Shown: one piece after another, positions 22,478 to 32,822 of the stretch
Layout: the number at the start of each line of letters is the position of its first letter
How positions within the stretch are numbered: the first letter of the stretch is position 1
Notes under the pieces: generated by a model
Database searches by the model: none
The model's input: the letters and a program-made list of their open reading frames with translations, nothing else
What the model was told of the DNA's origin: nothing
Translations under genes and position numbers: made by a program
Assembly (NCBI GenBank): GCA_007258455.2
Contig: VDFB02193867.1
Location: forward strand, 532,695,071-532,759,070
Direction: 5' to 3'
From: Sequoia sempervirens
Lineage: Eukaryota; Streptophyta; Pinopsida; Cupressales; Cupressaceae
DNA: 64,000 nucleotides

Positions 22478-22803
22478 CCGAAGGGAAGCTCTGGCCAGGC
22501 AGCTAAATATCAGCCCTTGACAAATTCAAGTTTGGTTACAAAATAGGAGGGCAAGGTAATAATCTCACCCATATACTACATTTCATCACATATGATAAAG
22601 TTATGAGTATTAGAATACCAATTTATTTCAATATAATTTGCAAAAACGAAATGGATGGTAATGTGTGGCAGAGAAACTGCAAGGCATTAAGAAAGGAAAA
22701 CAAAAGACTGAAGAAGGAGTTGGCTCCGAAACAGGTACCAGAAACACCACCTGCATCGGACATGGGACTTCCTGCAGTTGTGCGTTCTTCCAGCCAAATA
22801 TAA
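22478..22803 (+). pseudogene. HD-Zip transcription factor gene fragment (two exons)
   Basis: Exon-like 22478-22557 sits between a TTACAG acceptor and a GTAATA donor. It reads LRREALARQLNISP (stop) QIQVWLQNRRAR, the DNA-recognition helix of a plant homeodomain. A TGA replaces the usual Arg, and Phe is Leu in VWLQN. After about 85 bp, 22642-22803 reads NEMDGNVWQRNCKALRKENK and then RLKKEL, a leucine-zipper-type segment as in class II HD-Zip proteins, ending at TAA 22801. The acceptor of this second exon seems damaged (GCAA). The first homeodomain exon is not found upstream. The kept splice layout argues for a genomic gene fragment, not a processed copy. The class II CPSCE end motif is missing. 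Confidence 0.72.
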
Positions 22804-23690
22804 TTCAGCACTAGTAAAACTACTCAGTTACTACTTCTACACCAAATACCTTACAGTGATTGCTTATATTTCGGAACTATCTTGCTTGATGCTCTTGGGA
22901 TCCAATGAGATCTGTAGCCCTAGGATAAATCTAAGATAACTTCTCCTTCACTAAAATCTTCTTGGGCGTTTTTAAATTTAATGAATATTATTTACCATGG
23001 ATCAGAAATGACCCTATTTGTTACTGAGATTTAGTAGATTTTATTCTGAGTTCTTCTAAGACTAATTGTCTCTAATAATAAAGGTGGTAGAAAAAATTCT
23101 GGTAGACTAATTGTGCACTTGGTTCAAGTGTATTGGTCTTACTTTGCACTCGTCTTAGAGATTTATTAGTGTTCGCTCTCTCAATTAAGATTGAGGTTGT
23201 ATGTCGGCGTAATTTTGTTTATATTTTATTTTTGAAAACTTTTAGTATCTTTTTAAGTTCATGTTTAGTCTTTTTCCTATTTTAAACATTTATTTTGATT
23301 TTTTAATTTTATTTTCTTCAAAAAAATTGGTTTTTTATGATTTTTATTTTGAAATTTTTTAAAAATAAGAGACGAAAATATTGTGTATTTATGGGATGTA
23401 TTTTTCATATTAATTTTCACTACCTAAATTATAATAACTAAGTAACAACTTGGTATTATTATATTTTAGATAGCAAATTTATATAAATAATTACAAAAAA
23501 TTTATCCTTTAATTTTATATATAAAAAGTATAAAACTTTTATGTGTTTATATTAAATAAGCACCTATTACATTTCTAGTCTTTTTTCATAATCTAAACAA
23601 TTCAAGTTCATTGTATTCGGGATGTAGATTGGAGGAGTATATTTTTCTAATGAAAGAGGTAATTAATATTACAAAATCCTAAATAAGGAG
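22804..23690. other. AT-rich, no gene seen
   Basis: Runs from the HD-Zip remnant to the first base of the Tat-D LTR. It may hold the fragment's old 3' flank. I see no domain or repeat. Confidence 0.4.
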
Positions 23691-24889
23691 TGTACCAGTG
23701 TACTTTCCGATGGGGCACCCGAAAAATCAGAATTTTTTTGAATTTTGATTGCGGCAAGTTTTATTCTTTGAACCAACACAACAAGTACATTGCTTCAAAG
23801 AGGGGCAAAATGTAGACATGCAAAATCAACATTATGCATTCAATCAGGTTCATTCATCAAGTAAACTAGGTTTCACATTCATCCACTCAGCAAATTAATC
23901 AAGCTCACATTCATCCACTCATTAGGTAAAATCATTAATTTTATTCTCCTAAAGTCATTAATTTAAAATTAAACAAACTTTAACATCAACCTTTAATTAA
24001 ATAAAGAAAACTTTATTAAATCTCCAAATGCATATTCCATCCTTTTCTGATTTAAATAAATCAAATATTTAAGTCATAAAAGTCAAAATCATCCTAATGA
24101 TCATTAAGCTAACCTAATCCTAATTAGCCTAACCTAGCCAATCATCACATCCTCTAGATAATCTCACTTGCACAAATAAATCAATTTATTGATTTATTAA
24201 AATCATCATTTTCACTCAACATGTCATCTTTGAGGAATATTCCCTCAAGTTTGAATTCAAAAGCAAGTTAAAATGTACATCCAACAAGACATTTAATGCC
24301 TCTTACATGTCCCTTGCACAAGTCAAACTTAGCATTTAGTCTCAAATTCAAATTTGAAATTTCCCCCTCTTGGGCACATTTCCCAAATCTTGCACACTCC
24401 TCAACCACTGACAAGTTGACAAGTGGCCTCTTTTCATTGGCTTGTTCTTTATCCCACATTAATCCATTTGGCCATTCTCTCATCAAAATAATCTATAAAT
24501 GAAACGATTCATTCTTGATCAAATCCTCCACAACTCCACAATTCCATCCACAATTTTCATGCAAAGTCATTCTCTTCAAGAGAATTGATTTTGCCCATCT
24601 TATCATCATCATTCTTCAAGAGAGCTGTTTTTTCCCATTTTATCATCATCTAGCTTATCTATCAAGGATTGGGAAAGGGCTATTTTCAACAATAGCACCA
24701 ATCCACTATGAAATAAAGTTTTGATTATATTTTTGTATGCTTGCATTTCATTATCTTTGTTTTATTTAGTTTGTATATTTTATCATAGTCAAGTATTTTA
24801 GAGGGATGTTGAATTTAAATGTGTTTCAAATGACTAGCATGATATTATTATGTTAAGATTTCTAACCATTTGCAGATTTGGGATCCACA
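23691..24889 (+). repeat. Tat-D 5' LTR
   Basis: Begins TGTACCAGTGTAC and ends GGGATCCACA. It matches 52138-53301 from the first base to the last. From 23811 on it also matches the Tat-B LTR in reverse. The first 120 bp (23691-23810) correspond to sequence that lies inside the Tat-B interior. Confidence 0.88.
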
Positions 24890-24890
24890 T
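24886..24890. repeat. Target-site duplication of Athila-C, left copy
   Basis: CACAT here against AACAT at 41159-41163, four of five matching. Rejoining puts the Tat-D LTR end directly before its primer binding site, which supports the edge. Confidence 0.8.
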
Positions 24891-26195
24891 TGATGAGCTA
24901 AGGATATGCTCATAATTTGAGTATCATGATGTACTTTTAATATCTCTAACTTTGCTGCTAATGGATGTTTTAACTCTTTTATTAAAGACTCTTTATCTAA
25001 AATAGGTAGTATCTTGTAGCAATATATTCCTACATTCTTGCAGCCTAATAATCTCCATGTGTCTTATTAATTACCCTGTTTTGACTTCTCAAGCGACTGG
25101 TATAATGCATATGGTTTTTGAATAATGGGATAGATTTAATATGTGATTAATGAATGGATCATGTTGTTTGCCATGAATGCTTTCTTTCACCTCTATCACC
25201 TCGTGCATCGCAGGTTGTTGAAGGGAGCATGAATGAGTCAAGTGCAACAGACTTCATATTTGCAGTAAAGTCCATTTGTAGCACGGTGTTGAGGAAGTTG
25301 TTTTGGTGAAGACTCTCTGTCTGGGTCGTTGGGAAGAAATTTAATGATCATTAATCTGGAAAGAGTGGAATGCTAAATTTTCTAGATCATGTTGAATGGA
25401 TATGTTTTCATTTATGAGAAGTTTGTTCCTTGGTTTTAGGATTCATTTATGTCCACATCTTTCTTTGTTAAGTTAGGTAGTTAGTTGTTTTTCTAGTTTA
25501 AAAATAATTATTCCTCCTACGTGAGTGAGAAAGCATAATGAAATAGCAAGCATAGCATGTAAGAGTTAGTATGATAATAAGAGGCAAAATATGTAAATGT
25601 TAGTATTATGATAAGAGACAGAGTTTTGTGTTAGTTCTCATATGAGCAAACAATGTATATCATTCTGAGTTATGAATAAAAGCTAATGAAGTTCTGAGTT
25701 CAATCTTTGCATAATTAGTTGATGCTTGCTAAGGGGGCCCACTTAGTAAGTATCTGTAGTTAGTTAATTAGTCGTTTATTTTCTGTTTCAAGATCATAAG
25801 TTAGATTTTTTTCTTGAACTTTTAGTGCAAACCTAGGCTTATATTGTTCCTGTAGCATCAGGAATCCATCCCTATGTTTGTTCCTGTAGCATAAGGCCAG
25901 TTCATAGTTTGTTTCTTAGTTATAGTTGTTATGGTTTATGCTTTTATTAAGTTTAGAAGGATTCACATTACATTCCTGTGGCATGAATATAATTCCTTTC
26001 ACACATTTATTTTTGGTAAATCGTGACTGAAACCGGTTCTTAGTGCACATATAGTGCCACTCCATTTCAAGTATACGTTCCCTGGTTTGACAAAGTAAAT
26101 GAACGACCATAAAAAGATGTTAGTCGCTTGCTAGAATGTCCAATTCCTAGGTTAGGATTTGCTATGACTTTTATATCCTTTTGTGGGCGTGACCA
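24891..26195 (+). repeat. Athila-C 5' LTR
   Basis: Begins TGATGAGCTAAGG and ends GGCGTGACCA, five bases before the primer binding site. Pairs with 39858-41158. Confidence 0.94.
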
Positions 26196-26199
26196 TTTT

Positions 26200-26217
26200 T
26201 GGCACCATTGTCAGGGA
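26200..26217 (+). other. Athila-C primer binding site (Asp-tRNA type)
   Basis: TGGCACCATTGTCAGGGA resembles the TGGCGCCGTTGCCGGGGA site known from Athila and Tat elements, with four transitions. Confidence 0.85.
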
Positions 26218-26319
26218 TGGTGTTAAGCTAAGAACCTGTCATAAGTCATTGTTAGTAGTAGTTTATCTTGTTATTCAAGCATTTTCAAAATTCCTTCAAT
26301 TCACCATTCATTCTATTGC

Positions 26320-28028
26320 ATGCATAGAAGAAGAAACGCACTGGAAAAATTCCTCCCTGACCTTCCATTCATTGATAACAATCCTGAACCAACTTATAAT
26401 ATATTTGAGGAAGAAGGAGACCAAGATATTAATCCATTTTTTGAAAACCTATTTGTTGAACTACCATTTGACCCAGCTGACGAAGAACTAGAAGAAAATC
26501 CATTTGCTTTGATACTCCACCAAGCAAATATGGTGCAAAATCCACCTAATCAACCTCTTGCTTTTGAGTTTCCCATCATTTCTTAGCAAGATAATGATAA
26601 CCTTAAAAATATTCCTTTTTCATTGCTTCCCAAGTTCTATGGACTAGTTACAGAGGACCCATACACTTTCTTGTTTGAGTTTGATATCCTCTGTCACGGC
26701 TATGATTACACTTCAGATGCTCACAGGATGAAGTTGTTTCCTTCTACTTTGAAGGAAGGAGCTCTAAGATGGTTTATGAGTCTGGGAAAAGGTGTTGTTG
26801 ATAGTTGGGCAGTCATGCAAATAAAATTTCTTGAGAAATACAATGAATATTGTAAGAGTGGTAGTAAGGGAGATGATATATTTAGAATTCAAAAAAAGGA
26901 GGATGAAAGTCTGGAAGACTATATCTCAAGATTCTTGTTTTCCCTGAAAAAGAATTCAAATCATACTCTCAATGAAGAATCTCATAAACTAATTTTTCTA
27001 AGGGGAATCAGTGATACCTGTATAGATGCCTTGGACCTAATGGGAGGAGGTGATATAACTCAACTACTTTGGGATGATATCAGGAAGATATGTCTCAAGT
27101 ACTCTTGAGCAATTGTTAAGAAGGGTAGAGGTCATCAATCCACAGTGGGAAAGTCCTCTACTAGTGGAGTTTCATGGATGGAGATCATAAATTTGTTGTC
27201 TGATTTCAAGCAGGATATCATAAACAACATGGCTACATAGTTGGATACTATGCAAGCTTGGAAGAAACATGAGGAAGCTGAAGCAATCTTCGCTGAGTTT
27301 TTTCCACATTGCAGATAGAAGAAACATGACTGTAGATGCAAGATGGTGGCTAACCTTGAGGCTAAGCAGTTACCTACTGACTTTAAGGTGGTAGAAAGTG
27401 ATGATGACCAAGTATTCTTCGTCGCACAAAGGTGACCATGGGCTCAAAGACAAGGTATGCCTCAAGATCCTTTGACTTTTGGTAATCCTTATTCGAATTA
27501 TAATAACCAGTGGCAACCTACATATGGCACATCACCACCTTGGAATACCCCTCAATCACATTGGCCTAACTATCAGAGTCCTTAGTGGCAATCCCCTCAA
27601 AGAGGTTGGTAGCAGCCACAAGGACAATGGACTCCACCCCAAGGTAACTGGCAGTAGAACCCTCAATGGAGAAGTCCACAACAATGGTAGAACCAATCCC
27701 CTACCTTCCTACAACCTCAGCCGCCACAACCTCTAGCTCTTATGCCACCTCCTATAGCACTTGCAGCAAATACTGGCCGTCCAAAACAAATGCCTATGCC
27801 TACTCAACCATTGCCAAATCCTAACAATAAGTAGTAGTAGCAACAACAGCCTATGTATTTTGCAGAAGCCAATCAGTATCTCGCTTATGCCTTGAATGTT
27901 CATGATATCCATCTCAGATCTGGAACCACTCTCCCTGCTCCACACCCGCCTGTCATTATAGAGATTTCAGACTTTGCCTCTTAACAACAAACCGATCCTA
28001 CAAAACATATACCTGTGCCAAAAACTGT
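26320..28028 (+). pseudogene. Athila-C Gag, 5' part of gag-pol
   Basis: The frame starts at MHRRRNALEKFLPDLPF (26320). It passes into a gag domain with LPKFYGLVTEDPYTFLFEF, LFPSTLKEGALRWFMSL and FLEKYNEYCKSG, the usual plant gypsy Gag pattern, then FFPHCR and a Pro/Gln/Trp-rich tail (27430-27960). Gag forms the particle in the cytoplasm. The frame is kept throughout but has about a dozen stops, mostly TAG inside the Gln-rich tail. It is split at 28028 by element G and continues at 32823 in the same frame (PKTVSKDPILQ). Confidence 0.86.
28024..28028. repeat. Target-site duplication of element G, left copy
   Basis: ACTGT here and at 32823-32827. Removing one copy restores the Athila-C gag-pol frame. 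Confidence 0.95.
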
Positions 28029-28523
28029 TGTTAGATTTGGTTGTGAAACCACCTAAGATCAAAGTGACAAAAGGAAAGCAAGGTAAGAACTCAAAGATGA
28101 ACAAAACTCAACACTCTCCTAGCATTGAATTAGACTCACAATTTGAGCTAGTGTTCTCATTAGCATAGGGAGAGGTGAGGGCTTGTTTATATAGAAAAAT
28201 AGAGAAAAATAAAACCAAGAGGAATAATAACTCCCCTTAACCCATAATAGGTGGGAGGTTTTACCTACTTGGTAAATGCCAAATACATGGTTATGCCAAC
28301 TCAGGTAAAGAGAAAAAATGGTTATGGGGAGTTGACAAATAAGTCCACAAGAGAGTGTGATATTCAACTACCCAAAGGTGGGTGTGAATGACACATGTGA
28401 TTGTAGGATTATGCCACATGTCCTCCTCCTAACCATTAAAATATAACCTAAGAAAGTTTAATAATGTGTGTAGGAAAAATAAATATTCCCTAACATAAGG
28501 AAAATAAAAAACCTACACCAACA
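28029..28523 (-). repeat. Element G 3' LTR (left copy)
   Basis: On the + strand TGTTAGATTTGG to CTACACCAACA. Pairs with 32328-32822, with the same length and few differences. Confidence 0.94.
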
Positions 28524-29043
28524 CACCCCCTTAAACATAGCTTAGGTGGGTGAGAAGACACAAAGATGCAAATATGGGTCCTAGCTACTGGGCAATGTTA
28601 GGTACCCATGTACAAAATACTCTCACAAATGGAGTAAAGGAGAAAAGCCAATGAGACAAAATGCCTCCCAAAAGAGAGAAAAGAAAACAAGTTTCCCAAC
28701 ACAAGAATAATCCCATGCAAGGAAGAAGTCCCCTCCAAAATAGAATGGATAGGAAAGACCATGTAGCCTTCCCCAAAGTAGTCAACTATGCCAATGGTTG
28801 AAGCTCGAAATTGAATGTAGAACCTGGTCCATGATCGTCGAACAATGTTCCTCCCCTTAGGAAGAAACAAAACCAAAGGTGTCTGTAGGATATCTTCCCA
28901 TTCTTGAAAGGAATATGAGGGAAGAAAGCTCAAAAAGTATGAAGTCTCTGAAAACTACTCATTTGTCTCCATGTTGATGCCGAAAGTTGCCACCACCAAA
29001 TCAGGCATTCTAGGCCACATTGATGAAGATAAAAATCCAAAAC
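28524..29043 (-). other. Element G 3' region with polypurine tract
   Basis: The - strand run TTAAGGGGGTGTG (about 28524-28540) next to the 3' LTR is the polypurine tract. Further in, a 111-codon open stretch (28933 to 28598) is hydrophobic and Phe/Leu-rich near its end, with no family I recognise. In copia elements RT would sit here, and no RT block can be found. Confidence 0.6.
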
Positions 29044-30894
29044 CTAGTAGAGATGTGTGTGTAGAACAAAATTCAAAGACTCAACTACCTCCTCTGAAGA
29101 AAAAGATGCCTCCTCCAAATGCTGCTCAAAAGTATCCACACTCATGTCAAAATGTGATGAATGATCATGTGGAGAATGAACAAGAGGATCCAAACGTTCC
29201 TCCATAACAACTGAAGGAGAATCAACTTCATCAAAGAGAAGATGGATGTCATGAATAGTGTCTCCCAAGTCTGAAATATGAGACTCTATGAACAAACCTG
29301 CAATATTTGTCAAGTAGTCATCCCAAACAACTATATCTGGAAGACGATGTTGTTCCTATTGTACTGAATCACAAGTAGCCTTGAAAGTAACACAAGTATC
29401 CTCAGAAGCAACAGTAGATAGAGGAGAAGGAATGCAAGGCTCAATAACTAGATCTGATGTGAGAATACCAAGATTCAAATAGCCAAAATTCTCCTCAAAA
29501 TCAAATGTCACACAAGGAGTGTGATCAACAGCCAAAGGATTAGAACCATCATCAGGTGCAAAGTCTGAAAAGGTATACAACTGAGATTCATGGTCAACTA
29601 TCCGAGTAGCAATTATCTCTTTGCTCTCCAAGTCTCTGATGATAACTGAATCAGGTGTGAATTCCACAGTCTTCCCTGCTCCACCATGAGTGATCTGATA
29701 GATGGAAAGAAGATTGTTTGTCAAGTGAGGTACACACAAAACATCATTGAAGGTGCCATCTCCAATATCAACAGAACCCTTCCCAATTACACTCATGTAA
29801 GTGTTGTTTCCCATCAGAATAGGTGGCATAGCACAAGGCTCAAAAGAAGAGAACATAGACTGTGAAGAAGCCATATTATGAGAAGCTCTAGAATCTAGGA
29901 GCCATTTCCCTGATTCATGACTTGTAGAAGCACAAAGAGCTTTACCTTTATTTTTTGTAGACTCAGAAGCAAATCCTGCATGACCATTATCCTTACTAGA
30001 TCTTGACTATTTGGAATGTGAAGAAGAAGAAGTAGACTTAGACATTCTAGAAGGTAGATCAATGTTGTTCTTCTTAAGAAGATGTTTTAGTTCATCAATA
30101 TCCTTCTTATAATAAGAATGTTCTTCATGTCCAGTCCTCTTGCAATTTGAACAAGTAAACTTCTCCTTCTTAGATGATTCCTCCCTGGAAGAGGATTTCT
30201 GTTGTGCTTGATCTATGTGTGGATTTTTCTTAGATTTCTTTTGTTTCTTGTCAGATTGTCTTGACTCTTTTTGTCCCTTAGGTTGACTAGCCAACAAGGC
30301 TTGATTATGTGATGGCTTTATGAGACCCATAGAAAGAAGCTTTTGTTGTTCATGCATTAACATCTCAGAAAAAGATGCAAATGAAGGCATAGTATATGCA
30401 GATCCCATAGTCAATCTATGAGTATGAAAGCTAGAAACAAAAGCTGCAAATTCAGGACCAAGTTTATTCAGTGTATTATAGATTAATTGAATATCCTTTT
30501 TATCAATACCACAAGCTTTACATTGTGCTCTCAGATCATTGACCTTAGTAATATAATCCTGGATGTTGCCAAAGTTCTTTGGATCAAGGCTCATTAATTC
30601 ATTTTCAATCTAATAGCCTTTGACTTCATCTGTTGTACCATACAAAAATTTTAACTTTTTCGAAGCATCATGTGAAACAAAGCTACAAAGACATCAAAGA
30701 GCTTTTGTATGTTCAAGCATCCATTTTATTTTTTCCTTATCATCTTCAGGTTCAACTACCTTGTTTTCAACATATGGAGTATACCCAAGTTGCATTAAGG
30801 CATTCCATGCATGTTGATGCCATGTTGCATAATTATAAGGTGTTAGCAAAGGAACCTTAGAATGATCCATGTGTGAAGGAAAAGAAAAGCACAA
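29044..30894 (-). pseudogene. Element G Gag-protease with acidic C-terminal extension
   Basis: One frame runs from 30894 to 29044 on the - strand with only a few in-frame stops (near 30691, 30610, 30004, 29356). The likely start is MDHSKVPLLTPYNYATW (30870), a typical copia Gag start. DYITKVNDLRAQ and a zinc knuckle CSNCKRTGHEEHSYYKK follow; the last Cys is Tyr. The protease reads WLLDSRASHNMAS (about 29866-29904, Gly to Arg after DS) with MGNNTYMSVIGKGSV and LTNNLLSIYQITH. After it comes about 110 residues rich in Asp, Glu, His and Ser (29355-29044), where integrase should start. The family is clear for Gag and protease; the tail is unknown. Confidence 0.84.
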
Positions 30895-32310
30895 GTGAAT
30901 AGATCAAAAAATACACACACACAAAGAGAGACCCTCCCTTTTTCACTCAATCAAGAATCCCCCCCAACAAAAAATAATTTAGCACTTTATAAATTAGTGC
31001 ATTTACAATGCTGGAGTTGTTTTCTAGAGTTTTACAAATGTCTAAAATAGACCCAAATACTGAAAGTATAATAAAATCTCAAAATTAGAACTTTAAAATA
31101 GCACCAATGTGTAGTGCTCAAAAAAATATTCACTTTCAAAAAAAGAATCACCTCAATACGAGGTCGTATGTGAAAGTTACATATGTTTGAGGTTCAAAAA
31201 ATGAAGACTATCCTTCAAATCTGATGAAAAAAATGAATTTCTAGAAAATTGGGATTACTTGAGAAAAAAATAATTTCACCACTGTAAAGAGCACAAAACT
31301 TTACCCCAAATAAAAAAAAATTGTGTAGAAAAATGCCTCCGTATGACCAAGATATCACACTTCGAAATTCATGTGCAAAAGTGAAAATGCAAATGGTGAG
31401 GGGTCTTCAATTTTACAAAGTCAACCTCTGCTAAATTTAGCTAGATCTGCTAAATTTGGAAACCTGCACTATAATTGAACCACCAAAAAATCTGCAAAAA
31501 CTGGAGAATTCCCAGACAAAAATAGAACTCTTCCAAATTAGTGGAACCACCAAAAATGTCGCTAAATGTAGCAAAATGTCAAATTGTGCACGAAGGCTGA
31601 GGCAGGTACGTGCAGCTATAGGTACCAAAGTTGCTGATTTTTTGAAATTTATATTTGTTTATTTTTGACTTGAAATTTTTGAAATTTTTAATATAAAAAC
31701 TTTGTATATTTTTCATATTAAAAATTCCAAGTAATATTTTTTTCAAAAAAAAACAAAGAAAGTTCACAAATGGTGGTACACTGCAGCATAGTACCTGCTG
31801 TACTTTTCAGGTACATCTGCAATGGGTGGGGTACCCTGTGCAATGTCGTACTATATGCAGGTGGGGCCGTACGGCCCTGTCTCAAAGAAAATGCCTAAAA
31901 AATCAACTTCTCTATTTTTGACAATTTGGCAGTCAATCTTTAGGTTTTGACACTTTCTGAGCATGATGGCAAGGTCCGTTTGGGCTGAAAATGATCCAAA
32001 GGATCAGCTACCTTTAGGAACCTCTTTCAAAACTTCTATTTCAATCCTTCACAGATCTCACACCTGATGTCCAATTTGGATGAAATAAAAGGCAATTCTG
32101 ACTTTTTCGGCTGCTCTAAACTCAATAGTGAGCTCAAAATGTCTCCAGGAAGCTCCTAAAAACCTGCAACAAAATGAAATAGAAAAGAACCCTCCTAGAA
32201 ACTAAAATCTCTATCAAGCGTTTTTGCTTCTCAAGTCATCATCAGATGCTAGAGAAGAGCATACTTTGCTTTCAATAATGGATTGAACAAACTGCTAACC
32301 TACAACTCAC
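30895..32310 (-). other. Element G 5' leader, with a GTAC cluster
   Basis: About 1.4 kb between the primer binding site and gag on the - strand, with no coding signal. AT-rich except at 31600-31880, where nine GTAC tetramers and the 14-bp palindrome GGGCCGTACGGCCC (31864-31877) occur. It is long for a copia leader. Confidence 0.6.
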
Positions 32311-32327
32311 AACCAGCTCTGATACCA
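32311..32327 (-). other. Element G primer binding site
   Basis: On the - strand TGGTATCAGAGCTGGTT begins directly at the 5' LTR end. It matches initiator Met-tRNA. Confidence 0.93.
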
Positions 32328-32822
32328 TGTTAGATTTGGTTGTGAAACCACCCAAGATCAAAGTGATTGAAGGAAAGCAAGATAAGAACTCAAAGATGAA
32401 CAAAACTCAACACACTCCTAGTATTGAGCTAGACTCACAATTTGAGCTAGTGTTCTCATTAGCGTAGGGAGAGGTGAGGGCTTGTTTATATAGAAAAATA
32501 GAGGCAAATAAAACCAAGAGGAATAATAACTCCCCTTAACCCATAATAGGTGGGAGGTTTTACCTACTTGGTAAATGCCAAGTACATGGTTATGCCAACT
32601 CAGGTAAAGATAGAAAATGGTTATGGGGAGGTGGCAAATAAGTCCAAAAGAGAGTGTGGCATTCAACTACCCAAAGGTGGGTGTGAATGACACATGTGAT
32701 TGTAGGATTATGCCACATGTCATCCTCCTAACCATTAAAATATAACCTAAGCAAGATTAATAATGTGTGTAGGAAAAATAAATATTCCCTAACATAAGGA
32801 AAATTAAAAACCTACAGAAACA
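32328..32822 (-). repeat. Element G 5' LTR (right copy)
   Basis: On the + strand TGTTAGATTTGG to CTACAGAAACA, followed by the ACTGT duplication. Confidence 0.94.

Larger units (their letters stand above)
28029..32822 (-). mobile_element. Element G: copia-type gag-protease element without integrase or RT
   Basis: Two 495-bp LTRs, a perfect duplication (ACTGT), a Met-tRNA primer binding site and an AAGGGGG polypurine tract are present. The single reading frame gives Gag, the copia protease domain and an unusual acidic tail. No integrase or RT is present. It must depend on another copia element. Orientation is fixed by the primer binding site beside the right LTR. Confidence 0.93.

Noticed and set aside
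23691..24889. Reading the left Tat-D LTR as the 3' LTR of another element in tandem
   Set aside because: Similarity to the right copy starts exactly at a TG next to a polypurine tract and nothing of an interior lies to its left. It remains a weaker alternative.
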